Shown here piece after piece: positions 1 through 5,244 of a stretch of 5,638 nucleotides of DNA. Where the stretch lies: NCBI GenBank assembly GCA_001587675.1, contig LNGD01000100.1, positions 1-5,638 on the forward strand, written 5' to 3'. The translations under genes were made by a program, and so were the position numbers. Positions within the stretch are counted from its first letter, which is position 1. Every line of letters begins with the position of its first letter. The notes beneath the pieces were generated by a model. That model saw nothing but the letters and a program-made list of their open reading frames with translations, did no database searches and was not told the origin of the DNA. The DNA is from Candidatus Methanofastidiosum methylothiophilum. GTDB lineage: Archaea > Methanobacteriota_B > Thermococci > Methanofastidiosales > Methanofastidiosaceae.

Positions 1-1
1 A

Positions 2-1303
2 ATCCTAGATGTTGATACAGATGTTGCATCAATTTTTGGAAAAAGTTGGGACTTTCACGTTATTGAGGCATTGAAAATTCCACTTGAAAAAAATCTTGAG
101 ATGATTTATGATTCAATTGTATTCCTAAAAGAACACGGTATAGAAGTAATTTACGATGCAGAGCATTTCTTTGATGGATATAAGAGAAATAAAGAATATG
201 CTCTTTCAACTATCAAAGAAGCGGATAAAGCAGGTGCTGACTGCATATCTTTATGTGATACAAATGGTGGAAGTCTGCCATTTGAAATAGGAAATATTGT
301 TCAAGAGGTAAAAACTCATATTAAATCAAATATTGGTATCCATGCACATAATGATTCTGAATGTGCAGTTGCAAATTCTCTAGAAGCAGTTAAAATGGGA
401 GCTGTTCATGTTCAGGGAACTATTAATGGGTATGGGGAAAGATGTGGTAATGCAAATTTATGCTCTATTATTCCTGGCCTTAAAATTAAAATGAAACTTG
501 ACTGTATAACTGATGAACAGCTGAGAAAATTAAAAAGCGTTGCAGCATACATATCAGAACTTGGAAATATATCTCCTGATATGCACCAACCTTATGTAGG
601 TTCAAGCGCTTTTGCTCATAAAGGTGGGATCCATGTCAGCGCAATCCAGCGCCACCCAGATACATATGAGCATATTAAGCCTGAACTTGTAGGAAACAGA
701 ACAAGGGTTATTGTCTCAGAGCTTTCAGGTAGAAGCAATATTATTTTTAAGGCCAAAGAATATGGTGTGGACCTTGAATCGGCAGATGCAAGACTTGACT
801 TCATCCTAGAAAAGATTAAGAAACTTGAGAATGAAGGTTACCAGTTTGAAGGGGCAGAAGCTAGTTTTGAACTTCTTATGAAGAAGGCCCTAGGAACTTA
901 CAAGAAATTCTTCGAACTCGAAGGGTTTAGAGTGGTCATAGACAAGAGAGGAGATATGGATTCACGTTCAGAGGCTACCATTAAACTAAGGGTAAATGAT
1001 AAAGAGTTTCATACTGCTGCAGAAGGAAATGGTCCAGTAAATGCTCTTGACAAGGCTTTGAGAAAAGCTTTGATTGGAGCATACCCAGAAATTAAGAACT
1101 TTAACCTTACAGATTATAAAGTCAGGGTGCTAGAAGGGGAAGAAGGAACTGGCTCAGTAGTTAGAGTTTTGATTAGAACTCATGGTTACAACAAGATGTG
1201 GGATACAGTAGGTGTTTCAGAGAATATTATTACTGCAAGTTGGTATGCACTTGTTGATAGCGTTGAATACGGATTAGCTAAGTTTGTGGATGTGATTAAG
1301 TGA
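2..1303 (+). CDS. cimA: (R)-citramalate synthase, 5'-truncated
   Basis: Condenses pyruvate with acetyl-CoA to (R)-citramalate, the first step of the threonine-independent route to 2-oxobutyrate and isoleucine. The reading frame is open from base 2 with no start codon in view. The stretch FGKSWDFHVIEAL (bases 38-76) is typical of the bacterial-type citramalate synthase subfamily (TIGR00977-like), so the TTG at 71 is not the start. 433 residues are visible. Relatives are roughly 520-540 residues, so about 100 N-terminal residues, including the first part of the TIM barrel, lie outside. Visible motifs are the metal-binding HAHND (bases 341-355), the GYGERCGNANL signature (about 431-463) and FAHKGGIHVSA (about 611-643). 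The last ~130 residues fit the LeuA-type C-terminal regulatory domain, so feedback control, probably by isoleucine, is expected. The stop overlaps the ilvD start by 4 bases. Isopropylmalate or homocitrate synthase is less likely given the subfamily motifs. Confidence 0.93.
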   Translation: MLDVDTDVASIFGKSWDFHVIEALKIPLEKNLEMIYDSIVFLKEHGIEVIYDAEHFFDGYKRNKEYALSTIKEADKAGADCISLCDTNGGSLPFEIGNIVQEVKTHIKSNIGIHAHNDSECAVANSLEAVKMGAVHVQGTINGYGERCGNANLCSIIPGLKIKMKLDCITDEQLRKLKSVAAYISELGNISPDMHQPYVGSSAFAHKGGIHVSAIQRHPDTYEHIKPELVGNRTRVIVSELSGRSNIIFKAKEYGVDLESADARLDFILEKIKKLENEGYQFEGAEASFELLMKKALGTYKKFFELEGFRVVIDKRGDMDSRSEATIKLRVNDKEFHTAAEGNGPVNALDKALRKALIGAYPEIKNFNLTDYKVRVLEGEEGTGSVVRVLIRTHGYNKMWDTVGVSENIITASWYALVDSVEYGLAKFVDVIK

Positions 1304-2949
1304 GAAGTTCAATAATTAAAGAGGAAATTGATAAGGCAGGGGCAAGAGGCTTATTGAGAGCTGATGGACTAAAAGATGCGGATTTTAAGAAGCCGTTCAT
1401 AGGTGTAGCCTCAGCTTACTCTGAAATTGTACCCGGCCATATTAATCTTAGAAAACTTACTGACCTTGTAAAGAAGGGTATTAAAGATTCTGGGGGTATC
1501 CCATTTGAATTTGGTATGCCTGGCATATGCGATGGAATTGCAATGGGACACCAAGGGATGAGATATTCTTTACCTTCAAGAGACATAATTGCTGATTCAG
1601 TAGAATTAATGGTTTCCTCTCATTTATTTGATGGATGGGTGGGAGTAACTAACTGTGACAAGATAACTCCTGGCATGCTTATGGCTGCAGGAAGAGTAAA
1701 TATTCCAGCTGCTATGGTAACAGGCGGTCCAATGGAACCTGGAGAATACAAAGGTAAAAAACTTGATTTAATTTCTATTTTTGAGGCCATTGGGAGCTAT
1801 AAAAAGGGAGAGATAACAGAGAAGGAACTCAAAGAAATCGAAAAGAGAAGTTGTCCTGGAGCTGGTGCCTGCGCAGGTCTTTTTACTGCAAATTCAATGG
1901 CATGTATGACTGAGGCTCTTGGTCTTTCACTCCCTGGAAGTGCAACTGTCCATGCAAATGACAAAAAAAAGGAAGAAATAGCCTATCATACTGGAAAACT
2001 TATAGTTGAACTTGTAAAAAAAGATCTAAAACCTAGAGACATAGTTACTAAAAATAGTTTTGAAAATGCTATAAGGGTAGATATGGGTATAGGGGGCTCA
2101 TCTAATACTGCACTCCATTTGCCAGCAGTTGCGAATGCTTTTGGAATTGTACTTCCTCTTTCATTGTTTGATAAGTTATCTAAGGAAACACCACACCTTG
2201 TAAATTTAAGGCCTGGTGGACCCTTCTTTATGAGAGATTTTGATGATGCAGGAGGAATCCCTCAAATACTAATTAGACTTAAAGATAAATTAAATCTTGA
2301 AACAAAGACAATTATGGGAGATACTCTGGGCGATGTTTTAAAAAAGGTAAAACTTGTTAAATCAGACACAATCAGAAATGTTGACAATCCCTACCATAAA
2401 CATGGCGGAATAGCTATACTCAAAGGAAATCTTGCACCTAATGGGTCAGTTGTAAAGCAAACTGCTGTCAGCGAAAAGATAATGAAATTTGAAGGTAAGG
2501 CCAAAGTTTTTGATAGCGAAGAAGCTGCTACTAAAGCTATACTTGCAGGCAAAATAAAACCCGGTATGGTTGTGGTAATAAGATATGAGGGCCCAAAGGG
2601 TGGTCCTGGGATGAGAGAGATGCTAGAACCGACAAGTTTGATTGCAGGTATGGGTTTATCAGAGTCTGTGGCCTTAATTACAGATGGTAGATTCTCAGGT
2701 GGAACTAGAGGGCCTTGTATTGGCCATGTATCACCAGAAGCCTTTGATAAAGGACCTATTGCAGCATTAAAGGATGGAGATATTATTAAGATAGACATAC
2801 CCAAAAGAAAACTAGAGGTACAACTAACCAAGAAAGAAATAGAAACTAGACTAAAAGATGCAAAGCCTCCAAAGAAGGACATACCTGGTATGTTATTGAG
2901 GTATAGAAAACTCGTGTCTTCTGCTGATAAAGGTGCTGTGCTGGAATAA
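1300..2949 (+). CDS. ilvD: dihydroxy-acid dehydratase
   Basis: Dehydrates 2,3-dihydroxy-isovalerate and 2,3-dihydroxy-3-methylvalerate to the 2-oxo acids that precede valine, leucine and isoleucine. The protein is 549 residues, close to the family norm and full length. Visible motifs are VPGHINL (44-50), CDGIAMGH (77-84), NCDKITPGM (118-126, containing a cluster cysteine and the active-site lysine), CPGAGACAGLFTANSM (185-200, further cysteines) and TDGRFSGGTRGPCIGHVSPEA (461-481, with the proposed catalytic serine at 466). The first region reads PGH rather than PCN, as in E. coli IlvD, so one cluster cysteine of the [2Fe-2S] type is absent. A labile [4Fe-4S]-type enzyme is inferred. The GTG start is chosen because MRSSIIKEEI aligns with the usual MRSxxIK family beginning and no other Met occurs before residue 73. 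It overlaps the cimA stop as GTGA, which suggests translational coupling. Together with citramalate synthase it serves isoleucine synthesis. Confidence 0.96.
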   Translation: MRSSIIKEEIDKAGARGLLRADGLKDADFKKPFIGVASAYSEIVPGHINLRKLTDLVKKGIKDSGGIPFEFGMPGICDGIAMGHQGMRYSLPSRDIIADSVELMVSSHLFDGWVGVTNCDKITPGMLMAAGRVNIPAAMVTGGPMEPGEYKGKKLDLISIFEAIGSYKKGEITEKELKEIEKRSCPGAGACAGLFTANSMACMTEALGLSLPGSATVHANDKKKEEIAYHTGKLIVELVKKDLKPRDIVTKNSFENAIRVDMGIGGSSNTALHLPAVANAFGIVLPLSLFDKLSKETPHLVNLRPGGPFFMRDFDDAGGIPQILIRLKDKLNLETKTIMGDTLGDVLKKVKLVKSDTIRNVDNPYHKHGGIAILKGNLAPNGSVVKQTAVSEKIMKFEGKAKVFDSEEAATKAILAGKIKPGMVVVIRYEGPKGGPGMREMLEPTSLIAGMGLSESVALITDGRFSGGTRGPCIGHVSPEAFDKGPIAALKDGDIIKIDIPKRKLEVQLTKKEIETRLKDAKPPKKDIPGMLLRYRKLVSSADKGAVLE

Positions 2950-2950
2950 A

Positions 2951-3322
2951 ATGGGGCTTGAACTACTAGGATTTCATTATTCTATATTGAGTTCTGTTTT
3001 AAGCTCATTTTTAATAATTTATTCTCTTTTTTTAAAGGATAAAGATTACAAAAAAGCAGAAGAGTTATTTATTTTCGGCGTTGTTTTTATTGGAATAAGC
3101 TGGAGCGGTATTGAATGGTCATTATACCTTATGGGATACGATTTGTTCAAACTAGTTACTATGCCTATATTTCCCCTGCTCTGTTATTTTCTTTCAACGT
3201 CTCTTTTTGTGATTTATGTTTCCGAGAGATATTATAGAAGAAGGATATGGATTATATTTGCATTGGCGGCTGTTTTGGTATCTATCGTAGCTGTAAATTG
3301 TATGAATTGCCTCTTTGAGTGA
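2951..3322 (+). CDS. unrecognised small four-helix membrane protein
   Basis: I do not recognise a family. From the ATG at 2951, one base after the ilvD stop, the product is 123 residues. A GTG at 2933 in the same frame would add six residues (MLCWNK) and overlap ilvD by 17 bases. The ATG is preferred because that extension is not obviously part of a helix and the ATG suits re-initiation, but neither start has a convincing Shine-Dalgarno site. Four hydrophobic segments lie at about residues 9-28, 40-60, 69-90 and 99-117. The segment-1/2 loop (KDKDYKKAEE) and segment-3/4 loop (SERYYRRR) carry most of the positive charge, which predicts both loops inside and both termini outside. The C-terminus ends NCMNCLFE, a CxxC pair predicted to face out of the cytoplasm. 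The stop overlaps the downstream radical SAM start by 4 bases, so it is an integral part of the operon. No link with amino-acid synthesis or tRNA modification is evident. Confidence 0.75.
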   Translation: MGLELLGFHYSILSSVLSSFLIIYSLFLKDKDYKKAEELFIFGVVFIGISWSGIEWSLYLMGYDLFKLVTMPIFPLLCYFLSTSLFVIYVSERYYRRRIWIIFALAAVLVSIVAVNCMNCLFE

Positions 3323-4260
3323 GACTTTTAAACTTAATTGGGAGAAAGAAGTTAATGTTCTTTTACAATAGAGAAAATGTTCAAGGAAAGGAAGCTAAAG
3401 CACTTTCAATTATTCTACCAACTGTTGGGTGTAGATGGCGAAGATGCAACATGTGCTCCTACTTTGAGGATTCACCGAATGATTCCTCGATTAATATCTT
3501 CAACATATTTATTGAAGAGTTTAACAAGGCTTATGATGAAGAAATAAAAAAGATCAAACTTTTTACGTCAGGAAGCTTTCTTGATCCAAAGGAAGTTAAT
3601 TCAGATTGTGCAAAGAAGATAATTTCGTTTCTTTCTGAAAAAGGAATATATGAAGTGACTTTAGAGTCAAGGCCAGAGTATGTTCAAGAAGATTATTTAA
3701 AGGAAATTATAGGAAATAATGAACTTCAGATAGAAGTTGCAATTGGATTAGAGTCTTCAAACAATAGGATACTCAAGCATTCAATTAATAAAGGATTTAC
3801 ATTTGAAGATTTTCTATCCTCTAGCGAAGTGCTAAGAAAACTTAATATTAAAAACAAGGCTTATTTGATGATAAAACCACCGTTTCTTACTGAAAAGGAA
3901 GCAATTCATGATGCTATTGAATCTGCAAAGGCTATAGAAAGTATTGTTGATGTTATTTCGTTTAATCCTATGACCGTTCATAAAAATACGCTTGTAGAGT
4001 ATTTATGGAATAAGGGGGAATATTCGCCTCCTTGGGCATGGAGTATATTAGAAATTTTAAAAGAAACTTCAAAGTTAAGGCCTGATATAATTTGTCATCC
4101 TGTTGCATTTGGTAGGTCACGTGGCCCAAAAAATTGTAAGACCTGCAACAGAGAGATTGAAAAAAGGATTTTAGAATTTTCACTTAGAAATGATCCAAAA
4201 ATATTAGAATATGAATGTGAATGCAAAAAAGAATGGGAAGAAGAGTTATTGAAATTTTAA
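3319..4260 (+). CDS. archaeosine biosynthesis radical SAM protein (RaSEA-like)
   Basis: Probably the radical SAM enzyme (TIGR01210 family) that works with ArcS in archaea: ArcS attaches lysine to preQ0 at position 15 of tRNA, and RaSEA cleaves the lysine-modified base to give archaeosine. Of 313 residues, GCRWRRCNMCSY (37-48) holds the [4Fe-4S] cysteines C38, C43 and C46 in CX4CX2C spacing, one residue longer than canonical CX3CX2C. TSGSF (83-87) sits where the SAM-binding GGE-like motif is expected, and TLESRPEY (114-121) and VAIGLESSN (140-148) are typical of this Elp3-like branch. The C-terminus has GPKNCKTC (269-276) and CEC (300-302), a likely second metal site. The GTG start overlaps the preceding stop as GTGA. 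An ATG at 3355, with GGAG about 10 bases upstream, would give 301 residues and still keep all motifs, so the start is uncertain. No arcS or tgtA is in view. A related radical SAM function is the main alternative. Confidence 0.82.
   Translation: MRLLNLIGRKKLMFFYNRENVQGKEAKALSIILPTVGCRWRRCNMCSYFEDSPNDSSINIFNIFIEEFNKAYDEEIKKIKLFTSGSFLDPKEVNSDCAKKIISFLSEKGIYEVTLESRPEYVQEDYLKEIIGNNELQIEVAIGLESSNNRILKHSINKGFTFEDFLSSSEVLRKLNIKNKAYLMIKPPFLTEKEAIHDAIESAKAIESIVDVISFNPMTVHKNTLVEYLWNKGEYSPPWAWSILEILKETSKLRPDIICHPVAFGRSRGPKNCKTCNREIEKRILEFSLRNDPKILEYECECKKEWEEELLKF
3341..3344 (+). promoter_or_regulatory. possible Shine-Dalgarno for internal start of the radical SAM gene
   Basis: GGAG followed by A-rich sequence lies 10 bases before the in-frame ATG at 3355. 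It argues for an alternative start 12 codons into the radical SAM frame. The upstream GTG at 3319 has no comparable site but has the same 4-base stop/start overlap seen at cimA-ilvD. Confidence 0.35.
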
Positions 4261-4261
4261 T

Positions 4262-4283
4262 TTGGCCCTAATTTTAAGGCTAA
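4262..4283. terminator. weak stem between convergent genes
   Basis: TTGGCC (4262-4267) can pair with GGCTAA (4278-4283), six pairs including one G-U, around a loop of ten bases (CTAATTTTAA). It sits in the 32-base gap between the convergent radical SAM and zinc-ribbon genes, where both transcripts must end. The stem is short and no long T-run follows on either strand, so a role in termination is only a suggestion. Confidence 0.2.
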
Positions 4284-4292
4284 TGTACTATC

Positions 4293-4505
4293 TTATAAAT
4301 ATTTAGGCTGATCTATCAACTTGCCCCACTCGTTCTTACACCTCTTGCAGTGATATATTGGAGCATCAGGGGACTTCTCACATCCCCCTATAATGAATTC
4401 ACTTTTTTTGGAATTTGTTAAAAGGCCTTGTCCTGGAATTCCATATATGATTACAACTGTCTTTTCAGAGCCACATTCTGGACAGTTTGGAGATTTAGGT
4501 GGCAT
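4293..4505 (-). CDS. small zinc-ribbon protein, function unknown
   Basis: A 70-residue protein read from the ATG at 4505. It has CPEC at residues 8-11 and CKRC at 53-56, a four-cysteine zinc ribbon, with an extra cysteine in IIGGCE (42). The arrangement CPxCG, then a YGIPG segment, then IIGGC, then a D-P-rich turn and YxCKxCxxEW resembles, from memory, a small zinc-ribbon family widespread in bacteria and archaea with no known function. A TTG at 4523 would add six residues. The ATG is preferred because the TTG lies within four bases of the likely TATA element and no Shine-Dalgarno precedes either start. The gene is convergent with the radical SAM gene and divergent from the PadR operon. It could bind nucleic acid or protein, but nothing in the sequence shows which. 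Confidence 0.75.
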   Translation of the reverse strand: MPPKSPNCPECGSEKTVVIIYGIPGQGLLTNSKKSEFIIGGCEKSPDAPIYHCKRCKNEWGKLIDQPKYL

Positions 4506-4526
4506 ATTTAATTTGTAGTTCAATTC

Positions 4527-4536
4527 ATTTAATAAA
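4527..4536 (-). promoter_or_regulatory. candidate TATA box for the zinc-ribbon gene
   Basis: Read on the minus strand, TTTATTAAAT is centred about 27 bases before the ATG at 4505, the archaeal TATA-to-start distance for a leaderless or nearly leaderless transcript. The surrounding sequence is very AT-rich, so chance occurrence is possible. Confidence 0.4.
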
Positions 4537-4558
4537 TTATTCTTAGTATATAGAAATC

Positions 4559-4567
4559 CTTATATAT
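4559..4567 (+). promoter_or_regulatory. candidate TATA box of the PadR operon
   Basis: CTTATATAT is close to the archaeal TATA consensus (TTTATATA-like). It is preceded by an A-rich stretch (AGAAATC, 4552-4558) that could act as the TFB recognition element. Its centre is about 25 bases before the ATG at 4588, which places transcription start at or next to the start codon. No Shine-Dalgarno is present before that ATG, which agrees with a leaderless mRNA. Confidence 0.6.
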
Positions 4568-4581
4568 AACAATGTTATATA
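4563..4581. promoter_or_regulatory. perfect inverted repeat, likely PadR operator
   Basis: TATATAAC and GTTATATA form perfect 8-base arms around an AAT spacer. The repeat overlaps the downstream half of the TATA element and ends 6 bases before the padR start. A dimeric winged-helix repressor bound here would block TBP or RNA polymerase. A shorter overlapping palindrome, ATATA-G-TATAT, occupies 4577-4587 up to the start codon. Low sequence complexity makes the short one weak, but the GC-containing arms of the longer one are specific. Confidence 0.6.
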
Positions 4582-4587
4582 GTATAT

Positions 4588-4938
4588 ATGTGCAATGAGA
4601 AAGACCCACAGAGAGGATGGCTACAGTTTCTTATATTGAGGGTAGTCTGTGAAACTCCTTCTTATGGTTATGAAATTATTAAAAAAATAGAAGAAATGAG
4701 TCATGGACGACACATAATCAAAACTGGAACAATGTATACTACTTTGAGGCGTATGGAAAATAGCGGTTTATTATCCTCTGTGTGGGAAAAAAATCAAGAT
4801 GCGCCGGACAAAAGAATATATAAGCCAACCACAAAAGGTGAAGAATTTCTAGAGAAGTGGTTTGAAAACCTAATTGAAAGTAGATCAATAATCGATAGTA
4901 TGATCGAGTTTTATAATAATAAGTTTGGAGGAAGATAG
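4588..4938 (+). CDS. PadR-family transcriptional regulator
   Basis: A 116-residue winged-helix DNA-binding protein, short like the minimal PadR class with one C-terminal dimerisation helix. Family hallmarks are YGYEIIKKIEE (26-36), GTMYTTLRRMENSGLL (47-62, the recognition-helix region) and the wing DKRIYKPTTKGEEFL (74-88). The final segment, about 88-112, is a predicted helix for dimerisation. PadR proteins usually repress nearby detoxification, efflux or stress genes and lose DNA affinity on ligand binding. The ATG at 4588 has no Shine-Dalgarno and lies about 25 bases after a TATA-like element, so the message is probably leaderless. A perfect inverted repeat just upstream suggests autoregulation. 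The stop codon directly abuts the cupin ATG, and the cupin's Shine-Dalgarno lies inside the end of this gene. The effector is unknown. Cysteines at 2 and 21 exist but nothing shows that they sense anything. Confidence 0.9.
   Translation: MCNEKDPQRGWLQFLILRVVCETPSYGYEIIKKIEEMSHGRHIIKTGTMYTTLRRMENSGLLSSVWEKNQDAPDKRIYKPTTKGEEFLEKWFENLIESRSIIDSMIEFYNNKFGGR
4927..4931 (+). promoter_or_regulatory. Shine-Dalgarno site of the cupin gene
   Basis: GGAGG lies inside the last codons of the PadR gene, 7 bases before the cupin ATG at 4939. This is the clearest ribosome binding site in the window. It contrasts with the leaderless-looking first gene of the operon, a common archaeal pattern. Confidence 0.75.
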
Positions 4939-5244
4939 ATGTATTTTAATAATTTAATAGTGGATACTTATTTTTCAGACAAAGAGCCCAATAAAAAAGA
5001 TTTGATTAAATCAGGAAAGTTCAATATTGTAACAGTCTATTTTATGAAAAATCAAGAAATACCACCTCATCCTGAACCTTACGCTGTATTTTTCTATGTA
5101 ATAAAAGGTAAAGGCATTTTCACAAATAAAGAAGGAAAATTTGAACTTGGATCTAATCAAGGTATTTTTGTAGGCCAAAACGAAATTCGGGGCATAAAAT
5201 GTCTTGAGGATATGGTGATCATGGGGGTTCAAGATGGCCATTGA
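4939..5244 (+). CDS. small single-domain cupin protein
   Basis: A 101-residue single cupin barrel. Cupin motif 1 is recognisable as PPHPEPYAVFFYVIKGKG (42-59) and motif 2 as ELGSNQGIFVGQNEIRGI (69-86). The usual metal ligands are reduced: H44 is kept, E46 sits where the second histidine normally lies, and the motif-2 histidine is replaced by R84 or its neighbours. A metal-dependent enzyme is therefore doubtful. A ligand-binding or sensing role, or an unusual metal site, is inferred. The gene starts immediately after the PadR stop with a good Shine-Dalgarno site and overlaps the permease start by 11 bases, so all three are probably translated from one message. The context suggests it binds or processes the compound that the permease moves or that PadR senses. 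The fold assignment is firmer than any function. Confidence 0.78.
   Translation: MYFNNLIVDTYFSDKEPNKKDLIKSGKFNIVTVYFMKNQEIPPHPEPYAVFFYVIKGKGIFTNKEGKFELGSNQGIFVGQNEIRGIKCLEDMVIMGVQDGH
5223..5228 (+). promoter_or_regulatory. possible Shine-Dalgarno of the permease gene
   Basis: GGGGGT lies 5 bases before the ATG at 5234, inside the end of the cupin gene. It is a G-rich partial match to the anti-Shine-Dalgarno, enough to support this ATG as the permease start. Confidence 0.45.

Noticed and set aside
71..73. TTG at 71 as the start of the citramalate synthase
   Set aside because: The frame is open to base 2 and the upstream residues match the conserved family sequence, so the gene simply begins before the window.
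616..804. 62-codon minus-strand open frame inside cimA
   Set aside because: Antisense to conserved coding sequence, with no motif or ribosome binding site.
2391..2882. 163-codon minus-strand open frame inside ilvD
   Set aside because: It lies antisense to a strongly conserved, complete ilvD and its translation shows no recognisable domain. It is a codon-bias shadow.
2933..2950. GTG at 2933 as the membrane-protein start
   Set aside because: It overlaps ilvD by 17 bases and lacks a properly spaced Shine-Dalgarno. The ATG one base after the ilvD stop is simpler, though not proven.
3968..4183. 71-codon minus-strand open frame inside the radical SAM gene
   Set aside because: Antisense to the C-terminal cysteine region of a real gene, with no supporting motif.
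4521..4523. TTG at 4523 as the zinc-ribbon start
   Set aside because: It nearly touches the likely TATA element, has no ribosome binding site, and adds only six residues outside the recognisable domain.
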